From: Avibacterium gallinarum
GTDB lineage: Bacteria; Pseudomonadota; Gammaproteobacteria; Enterobacterales; Pasteurellaceae
NCBI RefSeq assembly: GCF_002921135.1
Contig: NZ_PQVJ01000054.1
Coordinates: 1 to 39,785, forward strand
Direction of reading: 5' to 3'
Length of the DNA stretch: 39,785 nucleotides
The notes beneath the pieces are model-generated. The model did not search any database. It was given only the letters and a program-made list of their open reading frames with translations, and had not been told where the DNA came from. This document shows, one piece after another, positions 1 through 8,348 of this stretch. The stretch's first letter is position 1, and each line of letters opens with the position of its first letter. The translations under genes and the position numbers were made by a program.

Positions 1-11
1 TAAAAACTAAG

Positions 12-40
12 AAAGGGCATCGAAAGATGCCCTTTTGTTT
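12..40 (+). terminator. Rho-independent terminator of the gene cut by the window edge
   Basis: A stem AAAGGGCATC / GATGCCCTTT with a GAAA tetraloop is followed by a T-rich run. It closes a plus-strand gene lying off the left edge. In related genomes a tuf gene or tRNA often precedes secE, but nothing of it is visible here. Confidence 0.85.
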
Positions 41-76
41 TGCTTGGATTTTGTAATGAAAAATCTGGAAAAAATG

Positions 77-114
77 ACCGCACTTTTGTTATAAAAGAAT
101 AAATAAAGTGCGGT
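77..114. repeat. Inverted pair of DNA uptake sequences
   Basis: ACCGCACTT (77-85) and AAGTGCGGT (106-114) face each other across about 20 bases and can form a 9-bp stem. It lies between the upstream terminator and the secE promoter and could act as a back-up terminator. No strong T-run follows. Confidence 0.8.
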
Positions 115-192
115 ATAAATTTTAGGAGTTTTTTCTTTGCGCAGATTTATGTCCCTATTGTATGAAATCACGAAAATTTCTCTCATTTTTAA

Positions 193-221
193 TAGGCAAC
201 AAAATAAGAAAATGCTACAAT
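193..221 (+). promoter_or_regulatory. Candidate promoter of secE-nusG
   Basis: TAGGCA (193-198) and TACAAT (216-221) are separated by 17 bases. The -10 matches the sigma-70 consensus at 5 of 6 positions and the -35 at 4 of 6. It is the best match between the upstream terminator and secE. Inference from sequence only. Confidence 0.45.
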
Positions 222-270
222 TCCCCGTTCAAAACAGCATCCCGATTTTAATTGAATAATGGATACAATT

Positions 271-684
271 ATGGCGTCAAATATTGATAAAAAGAAACAC
301 GCTGAACAAGCGGAACATCTTCAAAAATCGAAAGGACTAAATACCTTTTTATGGCTACTCGGCATTGTCATTATTGCCGTTGCAGCAGTGGGAAATATTT
401 ATTTTGCAGATCAATTTTCTACTCCAATCCGCGTGGTTGCGGTAGTGATCTTATTACTTGTTGCTTTGGGAATTTTAGCAATTACTAACCAAGGAACAAA
501 AGCACGAGCCTTTTTAAAAGACTCTAGAACAGAATTAAGAAAAATTGTATGGCCAACACGTTCTGAGGCGATGCAAACAACCTTGATTGTAATGGCTGTT
601 ACGATGATTGTTTCCCTAATTTTATGGGGGCTTGATTCTATTATTGTTTCTGTAATTAATTTCTTAACAAATTTGAGGTTCTAA
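271..684 (+). CDS. secE: Preprotein translocase subunit SecE
   Basis: Small membrane subunit of the SecYEG channel, which moves unfolded proteins across the inner membrane. The 137-residue protein has three hydrophobic segments, as in gamma-proteobacterial SecE. It carries the conserved cytoplasmic stretch before the last helix ([20 protein letters not shown]), and its C-terminus ends LTNLRF much like the E. coli protein. I place the start at 271 because GGA (261-263) sits 7 bases ahead. The in-frame ATG at 259 has no visible ribosome-binding site and would add only four residues. nusG follows after one base, the classic secE-nusG pair, so the two are surely cotranscribed. Confidence 0.93.
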   Translation: MASNIDKKKHAEQAEHLQKSKGLNTFLWLLGIVIIAVAAVGNIYFADQFSTPIRVVAVVILLLVALGILAITNQGTKARAFLKDSRTELRKIVWPTRSEAMQTTLIVMAVTMIVSLILWGLDSIIVSVINFLTNLRF

Positions 685-685
685 G

Positions 686-1237
686 ATGACAGAGAATACT
701 CCAAAAAAACGCTGGTATGTGTTACAAGCATTTTCTGGCTTTGAAGGCCGTGTAGCAGCAACATTACGCGAATATATTAAATTGCACCAAATGGAAGAGC
801 AATTTGGTGAAGTGCTTGTGCCGACAGAAGAAGTGGTTGAGAATGTTGGTGGTAAACGCCGTAAAAGCGAACGTAAATATTTTCCGGGCTATGTATTAGT
901 GCAAATGGAAATGAATGATTACACTTGGCAGCTTGTGCGCAGTGTGCCACGCGTAATGGGCTTTATCGGCGGTACGCCAGATAAGCCTGCTCCGATCAGC
1001 AATCGCGAAGCTGATATTATCTTAAATCGCCTTGAGCAAAATTCTGATAAACCGAAACCAAGAACCGTATTCCAACCGGGTGAAGATGTACGTGTTAAAG
1101 AAGGTCCATTTGCTGACTTTAACGGAACAGTGGAAGAGGTCGATTACGATAAAGGTCGCCTAAAAGTTTCTGTTTCAATCTTTGGGCGTGCAACACCTGT
1201 TGAGTTAGAGTTTGGACAAGTAGAGAAAAATAATTAA
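686..1237 (+). CDS. nusG: Transcription termination/antitermination factor NusG
   Basis: NusG binds the RNA polymerase clamp, suppresses pausing, and links transcription to Rho and to the ribosomal protein S10. The 183-residue protein (E. coli 181) has the N-terminal NGN domain, starting [13 protein letters not shown] with the [11 protein letters not shown] strand. It then has a C-terminal KOW domain from about residue 130 ([17 protein letters not shown]). GAGG at 675-678, inside the end of secE, provides the ribosome-binding site. The 1-base gap from secE implies translational coupling. A terminator at 1257-1283 ends the unit before rplK. Confidence 0.97.
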   Translation: MTENTPKKRWYVLQAFSGFEGRVAATLREYIKLHQMEEQFGEVLVPTEEVVENVGGKRRKSERKYFPGYVLVQMEMNDYTWQLVRSVPRVMGFIGGTPDKPAPISNREADIILNRLEQNSDKPKPRTVFQPGEDVRVKEGPFADFNGTVEEVDYDKGRLKVSVSIFGRATPVELEFGQVEKNN

Positions 1238-1256
1238 TAGCAAAAGTGAATTATAG

Positions 1257-1283
1257 ATGGCAAGGTAATACTTGCCATTTTTT
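1257..1283 (+). terminator. Terminator of secE-nusG
   Basis: An 8-bp stem ATGGCAAG / CTTGCCAT with a 6-base loop is followed by six T residues. It lies 20 bases after the nusG stop codon. Confidence 0.85.
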
Positions 1284-1308
1284 AGCCTAATTAAACAGCA
1301 ATTTTTAC

Positions 1309-1337
1309 TTGGCAACATTCACAAGAATTTGTATAAT
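1309..1337 (+). promoter_or_regulatory. Promoter of rplKA
   Basis: TTGGCA (1309-1314), 17-base spacer, TATAAT (1332-1337): an almost perfect sigma-70 promoter, as expected for a ribosomal protein operon. Transcription would begin near 1344. Confidence 0.8.
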
Positions 1338-1347
1338 TCGCAACCTT

Positions 1348-1371
1348 ACGAGCAAACCTTGCTCGTATTTT
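1348..1371 (+). promoter_or_regulatory. Promoter-proximal hairpin in the rplKA leader
   Basis: ACGAGCAA (1348-1355) pairs perfectly with TTGCTCGT (1359-1366) around a 3-base loop, followed by ATTTTT. The stem would begin about 4-5 nucleotides from the predicted transcript 5' end. It looks like a terminator but is too close to the start to work as an ordinary one. A protective 5' stem-loop is my preferred reading. Confidence 0.55.
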
Positions 1372-1418
1372 TATGTAATCGCACTGTTAGGTAATTTTAC
1401 TATAAGGTGCTTTCAATC

Positions 1419-1447
1419 ACGGGGAGCTGAAAAGCGTTATCACCCAT
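1419..1447 (+). promoter_or_regulatory. L1-binding autoregulatory site in the rplK leader
   Basis: The segment runs from CACGGGGAGCTG through AAAGCGTTATCACCC just ahead of the rplK ribosome-binding site. It resembles the GGGAGCC...GCGUUAUNACCC element of the E. coli L11 operon leader, where ribosomal protein L1 binds a mimic of its 23S rRNA site and blocks translation of both genes. The GGG/CCC pairing and the internal AAAGCGUUA loop are visible. Confidence 0.75.
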
Positions 1448-1462
1448 AACGAGGAAATTAAA

Positions 1463-1891
1463 ATGGCAAAGAAAGTTCAAGCCTATATTAAGTTGCAAGT
1501 TGCAGCGGGTATGGCTAACCCTTCACCACCAGTTGGTCCTGCATTAGGTCAACAAGGTGTGAACATTATGGAATTCTGTAAAGCATTCAATGCACGTACT
1601 GAGAGCTTAGAAAAAGGTTTACCGATTCCAGTAGTGATCACTGTATATGCAGACCGTTCATTCACTTTTGTTACTAAAACTCCACCAGCAGCGGTATTAT
1701 TGAAAAAAGCAGCTGGCATTAAATCTGGTTCTGGTAAACCGAACAAAGATAAAGTAGGTAAAGTAACTCAAGCACAAATCCGTGAAATCGCAGAAACCAA
1801 AGCAGCGGATATGACTGGTGCAACAATCGAAACTAAGATGAAATCTATTGAAGGTACTGCACGTTCAATGGGTTTGGTAGTGGAGGACTAA
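1463..1891 (+). CDS. rplK: 50S ribosomal protein L11
   Basis: L11 binds the GTPase-associated region of 23S rRNA and is needed for factor binding and the stringent response through RelA. Length is 142 residues, identical to E. coli. The N-terminal domain begins [20 protein letters not shown] with the proline-rich [11 protein letters not shown] hinge loop. The C-terminal RNA-binding domain has the usual [11 protein letters not shown] segment and ends in the TARSMG motif. GAGG at 1451-1454 is the ribosome-binding site, directly after the L1-binding leader. rplA follows 3 bases later, so the pair is translationally coupled and repressed together by L1. Confidence 0.98.
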   Translation: MAKKVQAYIKLQVAAGMANPSPPVGPALGQQGVNIMEFCKAFNARTESLEKGLPIPVVITVYADRSFTFVTKTPPAAVLLKKAAGIKSGSGKPNKDKVGKVTQAQIREIAETKAADMTGATIETKMKSIEGTARSMGLVVED

Positions 1892-1894
1892 TCA

Positions 1895-2584
1895 ATGGCT
1901 AAACTAACCAAACGTATGAAAGCAATCAAAGCGGGTGTTGATTCAACCAAAGCTTATGAAATCAATGATGCGATCGCAGTATTAAAACAATTTACTAGCT
2001 CTAAATTCGTAGAAAGCGTTGATGTGGCAGTAAATTTAGGTATTGATGCACGTAAATCTGACCAAAACGTTCGTGGTGCGACTGTATTACCAAACGGTAC
2101 AGGTCGTAACGTTCGCGTTGCTGTGTTCACTCAAGGTGCTAACGCAGAAGCTGCGAAAGAAGCAGGCGCAGATTTAGTGGGTATGGAAGATTTAGCTGAG
2201 CAAATCAAGAAAGGCGAAATGGACTTCGATGTTGTTATCGCTTCTCCTGATGCAATGCGTGTTGTAGGTCAGTTAGGTCAAATCTTAGGGCCACGTGGCT
2301 TAATGCCAAACCCGAAAGTGGGTACTGTAACTCCAAATGTTGCTGAAGCAGTGAAAAATGCAAAATCTGGTCAGGTTCGTTACCGCAATGATAAAAGCGG
2401 TATCATTCACACCACAATCGGTAAAGCAGATTTCACCCCTGAGCAATTAAAAGAAAACTTACAAGCATTACTAGCCGCCTTAACAAAAGCAAAACCAGCT
2501 TCTGCAAAAGGTGTATTCATTAAGAAAGTAAGTCTTTCTACCACTCAAGGTGCAGGCGTTGCAGTAGATCAAAGCAGCCTATAA
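1895..2584 (+). CDS. rplA: 50S ribosomal protein L1
   Basis: L1 forms the mobile L1 stalk that helps eject deacylated tRNA, and it represses its own operon by binding the rplK leader. The 229-residue product (E. coli 234) shows the typical [16 protein letters not shown] start, the domain II sequence with [18 protein letters not shown], and the [22 protein letters not shown]-contact region. Its ribosome-binding site (GGAGGA) lies in the last codons of rplK. A terminator follows 11 bases after the stop, so rplJ needs its own promoter. Confidence 0.98.
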   Translation: MAKLTKRMKAIKAGVDSTKAYEINDAIAVLKQFTSSKFVESVDVAVNLGIDARKSDQNVRGATVLPNGTGRNVRVAVFTQGANAEAAKEAGADLVGMEDLAEQIKKGEMDFDVVIASPDAMRVVGQLGQILGPRGLMPNPKVGTVTPNVAEAVKNAKSGQVRYRNDKSGIIHTTIGKADFTPEQLKENLQALLAALTKAKPASAKGVFIKKVSLSTTQGAGVAVDQSSL

Positions 2585-2595
2585 TTTGAGTTTTG

Positions 2596-2629
2596 AAAAC
2601 GGCTTGTCAAATGGAATAAGCCGTTTTTT
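2596..2629 (+). terminator. Terminator of rplKA
   Basis: A 10-bp stem AAAACGGCTT / AAGCCGTTTT with a 12-base loop is followed by a T run. It separates rplA from the rplJ promoter. Confidence 0.85.
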
Positions 2630-2673
2630 ATGATTGGCATTTAGATATAAAAATTAATGGTTAGAACTTTTTG

Positions 2674-2702
2674 TTTACATTGATTATAAATATATCTATA
2701 AT
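2674..2702 (+). promoter_or_regulatory. Promoter of rplJL
   Basis: TTTACA (2674-2679), 17-base spacer, TATAAT (2697-2702). The start would fall near 2709, about 240 bases ahead of rplJ, giving the long leader expected for L10 autoregulation. Confidence 0.8.
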
Positions 2703-2711
2703 GCCCGACCT

Positions 2712-2733
2712 AAATCTGCTTAGGCAGATTTTT
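2712..2733 (+). promoter_or_regulatory. Promoter-proximal hairpin in the rplJL leader
   Basis: AAATCTGC (2712-2719) pairs perfectly with GCAGATTT (2724-2731) around a TTAG loop, followed by more T residues. It begins about 3-4 nucleotides from the predicted transcript start. The rplKA leader has a hairpin of the same design in the same place. Confidence 0.55.
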
Positions 2734-2739
2734 GATGGT

Positions 2740-2860
2740 GCTTACTATCAAGCCCCGTCCAAGACCGTAGGCGAAATGATGCGAATCATTTCTTAATTTT
2801 AACGCCTGCGTAGATGGTGGACAGACAGAATTTTCTGCTTCTGGACACCTTAGCCTCAAA
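2740..2860 (+). promoter_or_regulatory. Ribosomal protein L10 leader
   Basis: The block CCGTCCAAGACCGTAGGCG (2755-2773), the later complementary CGCCTGCGTAGATGG (2803-2817) and GGACAGACAGAA match what I remember of the E. coli rplJ leader. There the L10(L12)4 complex binds to repress translation of rplJ and rplL. The outer pairing (CCGTCC with GGTGGACAG) and inner pairing (GTAGGCG with CGCCTGC) are visible. The gene-free gap 2585-2951 is thus a terminator, a promoter and this leader. It also holds an uptake sequence (2882-2890) and a small hairpin TCCGC-TTAG-GCGGA (2916-2929) near the rplJ ribosome-binding site. Confidence 0.8.
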
Positions 2861-2951
2861 AAAGAAATTGCCTTGCAGTAAAAGTGCGGTGGATTTTTTG
2901 AGATTTTTTAGAAGTTCCGCTTAGGCGGAGTGTATCAGGAGCTAACAGCCA

Positions 2952-3443
2952 ATGGCATTAAATCTTCAAGACAAACAAGCAATTGTTGCTGAAGTAAATG
3001 AAGCAGCCAAAGGTGCCCTATCAGCAGTTATCGCGGATTCTCGTGGTGTAACCGTTGATAAAATGACTGAATTACGTAAAGCAGCTCGTGAAGCTGGTGT
3101 TTCAATGCGTGTTGTGCGTAACACTTTATTACGCCGTGCAGTTGAAGGCACTGATTACGAGTGCTTAAAAGATGCGTTTGTAGGTCCAACACTTATCGCA
3201 TTCTCTACTGAACACCCAGGTGCAGCAGCACGTTTGTTCAAAGATTTTGCAAAAGCAAATGATAAGTTTGAAATTAAAGGTGCAGCCTTTGAAGGTAAGA
3301 TCCAAGATGTTGAATTCTTAGCAACATTACCGACTTACGAAGAAGCAATTGCACGTTTAATGGGTACAATGAAAGAAGCTGCGGCAGGCAAACTTGTTCG
3401 CACTCTTGCAGCATTACGCGACAAATTACAAGAAGCAGCTTAA
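2952..3443 (+). CDS. rplJ: 50S ribosomal protein L10
   Basis: L10 anchors the L7/L12 dimers to the ribosome to build the stalk that recruits translation factors, and it autoregulates its operon. Length is 163 residues (E. coli 165). It begins [20 protein letters not shown], has the conserved [22 protein letters not shown] and [14 protein letters not shown] segments of the rRNA-binding globular domain, and ends in the alpha-8 helix that binds L12 ([14 protein letters not shown]). AGGAG at 2937-2941 is the ribosome-binding site. rplL follows after a 51-base gap. Confidence 0.98.
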   Translation: MALNLQDKQAIVAEVNEAAKGALSAVIADSRGVTVDKMTELRKAAREAGVSMRVVRNTLLRRAVEGTDYECLKDAFVGPTLIAFSTEHPGAAARLFKDFAKANDKFEIKGAAFEGKIQDVEFLATLPTYEEAIARLMGTMKEAAAGKLVRTLAALRDKLQEAA

Positions 3444-3494
3444 TCCAAGCGTTTCTTACCAGGTTTAACTTATTTACTTTAGGAATTGATTGTT

Positions 3495-3866
3495 ATGTCA
3501 TTAACTAACGAACAAATTATTGAAGCGATCGCTTCTAAATCAGTAACTGAAATCGTAGAATTAATCTCTGCGATGGAAGAAAAATTCGGTGTTTCAGCAG
3601 CAGCGGCTGCAGTAGCAGTAGCAGCTGGCGGTGACGCTGGTGCAGCAGAAGAAAAAACTGAATTCGATGTAGTTCTTGCAGCAGCAGGTGCTAACAAAGT
3701 AGCAGTTATCAAAGCAGTACGTGGTGCAACTGGCTTAGGCTTAAAAGAAGCTAAAGACTTAGTTGAATCTGCTCCAGCAACCTTAAAAGAAGGTGTAGCT
3801 AAAGCTGAAGCTGAAGCACTTAAGAAAGAATTAGAAGAAGCTGGCGCACAAGTAGAAATCAAATAA
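3495..3866 (+). CDS. rplL: 50S ribosomal protein L7/L12
   Basis: Stalk protein present as dimers on L10; it recruits and stimulates the translation GTPases. The 123-residue sequence starts [20 protein letters not shown]. It has an alanine-rich hinge at about residues 37-53 and the C-terminal domain with [15 protein letters not shown] that contacts EF-Tu and EF-G. I start at the ATG at 3495 because AGGA (3481-3484) lies 10 bases ahead and the family begins MSL(T/S). An in-frame TTG at 3486 would add three unconserved residues. A strong terminator follows, so rpoBC is not simply the tail of this operon. Confidence 0.97.
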   Translation: MSLTNEQIIEAIASKSVTEIVELISAMEEKFGVSAAAAAVAVAAGGDAGAAEEKTEFDVVLAAAGANKVAVIKAVRGATGLGLKEAKDLVESAPATLKEGVAKAEAEALKKELEEAGAQVEIK

Positions 3867-3897
3867 TTTTGATTTTTCCGCGACCAATTCTGGTTCT

Positions 3898-3929
3898 AAA
3901 AAACCCCGATAGTGATATCGGGGTTTTTG
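3898..3929 (+). terminator. Strong terminator between rplL and rpoB
   Basis: The GC-rich stem AAAACCCCGAT / ATCGGGGTTTT has a short loop and a following TTTTTG. In E. coli the same position holds a partial attenuator. This one looks strong, and a separate promoter follows it. Confidence 0.85.
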
Positions 3930-3949
3930 TTTATATGATTTTTAGTTGC

Positions 3950-3979
3950 TTGACTTTTATTTATTTATTCTTATATAAT
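3950..3979 (+). promoter_or_regulatory. Promoter of rpoBC
   Basis: TTGACT (3950-3955), 18-base spacer, TATAAT (3974-3979). It lies directly after the rplL terminator, so rpoBC probably has its own dedicated strong promoter. Confidence 0.7.
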
Positions 3980-3985
3980 ATCCAG

Positions 3986-4221
3986 CCATTTTTAATTCAC
4001 AAACCTTTTTGGATTAAAAATATACTGAATAATCACCGTTTTGTTGCGTGAATCAGGCTAGTTTTCTGGTAGTTTGATGGCAACCCGCTCATCAGAAGTA
4101 AGGTTCAGAGTGCGGTATCTGAAAACGGATTCATCATTGATATGATAAAAATGCGTGAAAAAATCACCGCACTTTTCTTTTATATCAACTCGGTCTCACT
4201 AAAATTTACTGAGGAAAACCA
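3986..4221 (+). promoter_or_regulatory. Long rpoB leader
   Basis: About 235 untranslated bases separate the predicted start from rpoB. An AT-only inverted repeat (3988-3996 with 4013-4021) sits near the 5' end. AGTGCGGT (4111-4118) can pair with ACCGCACT (4166-4173), the second belonging to an exact uptake sequence. I recognise no known riboswitch or protein-binding leader. The last bases hold the ribosome-binding site GAGGAA (4211-4216). A regulatory role is inference. Confidence 0.35.
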
Positions 4222-7200
4222 ATGGGTTACTCCTATACTGAGAAAAAACGTATTCGTAAAGACTTCGGCAAACGTCCGCAAGTTTTAAATGTACCTTATT
4301 TATTAACTATTCAACTTGATTCTTTCGATAAATTTATCCAAAGAGATCCAGATGGTCAGCAAGGCTTAGAAGCGGCATTCCGTTCTGTATTTCCAATTGT
4401 CAGCAACAATGGCAATACGGAATTACAATATGTGAGCTATCGCTTAGGTGAGCCAGTATTTGACGTACGTGAATGTCAAATTCGCGGCACCACTTATGCT
4501 GCACCATTGCGTGTGAAATTACGTCTTGTTAGCTATGACAAAGATGCCGCGCCAGGCACAATTAAAGATATTAAAGAACAAGAAGTTTATATGGGTGAAA
4601 TCCCATTAATGACAGATAACGGAACATTTGTGATTAATGGTACTGAGCGTGTAATCGTTTCGCAATTACACCGTAGCCCAGGCGTATTCTTTGATAGCGA
4701 CAAAGGTAAAACGCACTCATCAGGAAAAGTGCTTTATAACGCACGTATTATTCCTTACCGTGGTTCTTGGTTAGATTTTGAGTTTGATCCAAAAGATAAC
4801 TTATATGCGCGTATTGACCGCCGCCGTAAATTGCCGGCAACCATTATTTTGCGTGCATTAAACTATACAACAGAAGAAATTTTAGACTTATTCTTCGATA
4901 AAGTTGTTTTCCAAATTGAAGATAACAAATTATTAATGACCTTAGTGCCAGAAAGATTGCGTGGTGAAACGGCAACTTTCGATATTGTGGCAAATGGAAA
5001 AACTTATGTTGAAGTCGGTCGCCGTATTACTGCTCGTCATATCCGCGCCCTTGAAAAAGACAATGTGACTCAGGTTGAAGTGCCAACAGAATACATTGTG
5101 GGTAAAGTGGCAGCGAAAGATTATGTTGATCTTGAAACTGGCGAAGTGATTTGTCCTGCCAATGGTGAAATTACGCTAGAGATTTTAGCGAAACTTGCTC
5201 AAGCAGGTTACAAAACGATCGAAACCCTATTTACTAACGATTTAGACTACGGCCCATATATTTCAGATACTTTACGCGTAGATCCAACTACTGATCGCTT
5301 AAGTGCATTAGTTGAAATCTATCGTATGATGCGTCCAGGTGAGCCGCCAACAAAAGAAGCGGCAGAAGGTTTATTTGATAACCTGTTCTTCTCACCAGAT
5401 CGCTATGATTTATCTGCGGTAGGTCGTATGAAATTCAACCGCTCTTTAGGCATTGAAGAAACCACTGGCAGCGGCATTTTAAGCAAAGAAGATATCGTTA
5501 ATGTAATGCGTAAATTAATCGATATCCGTAACGGCCGTGGTGAAGTAGATGATATTGACCACTTAGGTAACCGCCGTATTCGTTCGGTAGGTGAAATGGC
5601 AGAAAACCAATTCCGTATTGGTTTAGTGCGTGTTGAGCGTGCGGTGAAAGAGCGTCTTTCTTTAGGCGATCTTGAAGCTGTAACTCCACAAGATTTAATC
5701 AATGCCAAACCAATTTCGGCAGCGGTGAAAGAATTCTTTGGTTCATCACAACTTTCTCAGTTTATGGATCAAAATAACCCGCTTTCAGAAGTAACTCATA
5801 AACGCCGTATTTCTGCCTTAGGGCCAGGTGGTTTAACCCGTGAACGTGCAGGCTTTGAGGTGCGAGATGTTCACGCAACTCACTATGGTCGTGTGTGTCC
5901 AATCGAAACCCCTGAAGGTCCAAACATCGGTTTGATTAACTCTTTAGCGGTGTATGCGCGTACTAACGATTATGGTTTCTTAGAAACACCATATCGCAAA
6001 GTGGTAAATGGCCAAGTTACTGAAGAAATTGAATATTTATCGGCCATTGAAGAAGGCAAATATATTATCGCGCAGGCGAACTCAAACTTAGATGATGAAT
6101 TACGCTTTACCGATACTTTCGTAACCTGTCGTGGTGAGCACGGTGAGTCTGGTTTATATCGTCCAGAAGAAATTCACTATATGGACGTATCCACACAGCA
6201 AATTGTTTCTGTGGCAGCAGCGCTTATCCCGTTCCTTGAACACGATGATGCGAACCGTGCTTTGATGGGTGCGAACATGCAACGCCAAGCGGTACCAACC
6301 TTGCGTGCAGATAAACCATTAGTCGGTACAGGTATGGAAAAACCGGTGGCGTTAGACTCTGGTGTTGCGGTTGTAGCAAAACGTGGCGGAACAATCCAAT
6401 ATGTTGATGCTTCGCGTATCGTTGTAAAAGTAAACGAAGATGAAACGGTTGCAGGTGAAGCAGGTATTGATATTTACAACCTTGTGAAATATACCCGCTC
6501 TAACCAAAATACTTGTATTAACCAAATTCCTTGCGTGAAATTAGGTGAGCCAATTGAACGTGGTGAAATCCTTGCTGATGGTCCTTCAACGGATTTAGGT
6601 GAGCTTGCCCTTGGTCAAAATATGCGCGTGGCATTTATGCCTTGGAATGGTTATAACTTCGAAGACTCAATGTTAGTGTCTGAGCGTGTGGTGCAAGAAG
6701 ATCGTTTCACCACTATTCACATTCAAGAGCTTTCTTGTGTGGCGCGTGATACCAAACTTGGTTCTGAAGAAATCACTGCAGATATTCCAAACGTAGGTGA
6801 AGCGGCATTAAGCAAACTTGATGAATCAGGGATTGTATATATCGGTGCGGAAGTAAAAGGCGGCGATATTCTTGTGGGTAAAGTAACACCAAAAGGTGAA
6901 ACGCAATTAACCCCAGAAGAAAAATTATTACGCGCAATCTTTGGTGAAAAAGCGTCTGATGTAAAAGATTCTTCATTACGCGTACCAAACAGCGTATCAG
7001 GTACAGTTATTGACGTTCAAGTGTTCACCCGTGATGGCGTAGAAAAAGATAAACGTGCCTTAGAAATCGAAGAAATGCAGTTGAAACAAGCGAAAAAAGA
7101 TCTTGTGGAAGAATTAGAGATCTTAGAAGCCGGCTTGTTTGCGCGTGTTCGCAACTTATTGATTTCAGGCGGAATTGATGCAGCGCAATTAGATCAACTA

Positions 7201-8250
7201 GAACGCACCAAATGGTTAGAACAAACCCTTTCAGACGAAGCGAAACAAAGCCAGTTAGAGCAATTAGCTGAGCAATATGAAGAACTTCGTAAAGACTTTG
7301 AGCATAAACTTGAAGTGAAACGCGGCAAAATTATCCAAGGTGATGATCTTGCACCAGGCGTATTGAAAGTGGTGAAAGTGTACCTTGCGGTGAAACGCCA
7401 AATCCAACCAGGGGATAAAATGGCGGGTCGTCACGGTAACAAAGGGGTTATCTCAAAAATCAACCCAGTTGAAGATATGCCGTATGACGAAAATGGTCAG
7501 CCAGTAGATATCGTATTGAACCCACTGGGCGTACCTTCGCGTATGAATATCGGTCAGATCCTTGAAACGCACTTAGGTTTAGCGGCGAAAGGAATTGGTG
7601 ATCAAATCAATGCAATGATCAAGCAAAAACAAGATGTTGAGAAATTGCGTGGTTATATCCAAAAAGCCTATGACTTAGGTGGTGGTTCACAAAAAGTGGA
7701 TCTTTCAACCTTTACCGATGAAGAAGTGATGCGTTTAGCGCAAAACTTACGCAAAGGTTTACCATTGGCAACGCCAGTATTTGATGGTGCGCACGAAGAA
7801 GAAATTAAAGGCTTATTAGAGCTAGGTGGGTTGCCAACTTCAGGTCAAATCACCTTATACGATGGTCGCACAGGTGAGAAATTTGAACGTCCAGTAACCG
7901 TAGGTTATATGTATATGCTCAAATTGAACCACTTAGTTGATGACAAAATGCACGCGCGTTCAACAGGTTCTTATAGTCTTGTTACGCAGCAACCATTGGG
8001 TGGTAAAGCACAGTTCGGTGGTCAGCGTTTCGGTGAGATGGAGGTTTGGGCGCTTGAAGCTTATGGTGCCGCTTACACCTTACAAGAAATGCTTACCGTT
8101 AAATCCGATGATGTGAACGGCCGTACGAAGATGTACAAAAACATCGTGAGCGGTAACCAACAAATGGATCCGGGTACACCAGAATCTTTCAACGTAATTA
8201 TGAAAGAAATTCGTTCACTCGGTATCAACATCGACTTAGACGAAGAATAA
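4222..8250 (+). CDS. rpoB: RNA polymerase beta subunit
   Basis: Catalytic beta subunit of RNA polymerase. The 1342 residues (also 1342 in E. coli) align in memory end to end, from [19 protein letters not shown] to a C-terminus ending [11 protein letters not shown]. Recognisable parts are the rifampicin pocket (about residues 505-575; [15 protein letters not shown] and [14 protein letters not shown], with wild-type residues at the usual resistance positions), the active-site [12 protein letters not shown], and the switch region [26 protein letters not shown] lies just ahead of the ATG. No uptake sequence lies inside the gene. rpoC starts 98 bases later, after an uptake-sequence hairpin. Confidence 0.99.
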   Translation: MGYSYTEKKRIRKDFGKRPQVLNVPYLLTIQLDSFDKFIQRDPDGQQGLEAAFRSVFPIVSNNGNTELQYVSYRLGEPVFDVRECQIRGTTYAAPLRVKLRLVSYDKDAAPGTIKDIKEQEVYMGEIPLMTDNGTFVINGTERVIVSQLHRSPGVFFDSDKGKTHSSGKVLYNARIIPYRGSWLDFEFDPKDNLYARIDRRRKLPATIILRALNYTTEEILDLFFDKVVFQIEDNKLLMTLVPERLRGETATFDIVANGKTYVEVGRRITARHIRALEKDNVTQVEVPTEYIVGKVAAKDYVDLETGEVICPANGEITLEILAKLAQAGYKTIETLFTNDLDYGPYISDTLRVDPTTDRLSALVEIYRMMRPGEPPTKEAAEGLFDNLFFSPDRYDLSAVGRMKFNRSLGIEETTGSGILSKEDIVNVMRKLIDIRNGRGEVDDIDHLGNRRIRSVGEMAENQFRIGLVRVERAVKERLSLGDLEAVTPQDLINAKPISAAVKEFFGSSQLSQFMDQNNPLSEVTHKRRISALGPGGLTRERAGFEVRDVHATHYGRVCPIETPEGPNIGLINSLAVYARTNDYGFLETPYRKVVNGQVTEEIEYLSAIEEGKYIIAQANSNLDDELRFTDTFVTCRGEHGESGLYRPEEIHYMDVSTQQIVSVAAALIPFLEHDDANRALMGANMQRQAVPTLRADKPLVGTGMEKPVALDSGVAVVAKRGGTIQYVDASRIVVKVNEDETVAGEAGIDIYNLVKYTRSNQNTCINQIPCVKLGEPIERGEILADGPSTDLGELALGQNMRVAFMPWNGYNFEDSMLVSERVVQEDRFTTIHIQELSCVARDTKLGSEEITADIPNVGEAALSKLDESGIVYIGAEVKGGDILVGKVTPKGETQLTPEEKLLRAIFGEKASDVKDSSLRVPNSVSGTVIDVQVFTRDGVEKDKRALEIEEMQLKQAKKDLVEELEILEAGLFARVRNLLISGGIDAAQLDQLERTKWLEQTLSDEAKQSQLEQLAEQYEELRKDFEHKLEVKRGKIIQGDDLAPGVLKVVKVYLAVKRQIQPGDKMAGRHGNKGVISKINPVEDMPYDENGQPVDIVLNPLGVPSRMNIGQILETHLGLAAKGIGDQINAMIKQKQDVEKLRGYIQKAYDLGGGSQKVDLSTFTDEEVMRLAQNLRKGLPLATPVFDGAHEEEIKGLLELGGLPTSGQITLYDGRTGEKFERPVTVGYMYMLKLNHLVDDKMHARSTGSYSLVTQQPLGGKAQFGGQRFGEMEVWALEAYGAAYTLQEMLTVKSDDVNGRTKMYKNIVSGNQQMDPGTPESFNVIMKEIRSLGINIDLDEE

Positions 8251-8278
8251 TCTGATAAGCGAAAGCTAAAGTACGCTC

Positions 8279-8316
8279 AAGTGCGGTGAAAAAATTCAAA
8301 ATTTTACACCGCACTT
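8279..8316. repeat. Uptake-sequence hairpin between rpoB and rpoC
   Basis: AAGTGCGGTG (8279-8288) pairs with CACCGCACTT (8307-8316), and the A/T-rich interior can extend the stem. No T-run follows, and the rpoC ribosome-binding site comes 20 bases later, so it should not terminate. It may influence mRNA processing between the two cistrons. Confidence 0.8.
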
Positions 8317-8348
8317 GGATAAGTTTAACTCCGACAGGAGCAAAATCT

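Noticed and set aside
3479-3862. 127-codon open frame antisense to rplL
   Set aside because: It mirrors the alanine-rich codons of L7/L12 and has no ribosome-binding site or family resemblance. It is a codon-bias shadow.
3869-4051. 60-codon open frame just after rplL
   Set aside because: It crosses the terminator and the rpoBC promoter and has a low-complexity hydrophobic sequence. No ribosome-binding site.
8286-8348. 21-codon N-terminal extension of RpoC
   Set aside because: It would be encoded by the uptake-sequence hairpin. The ribosome-binding site and homology both favour GTG 8349.
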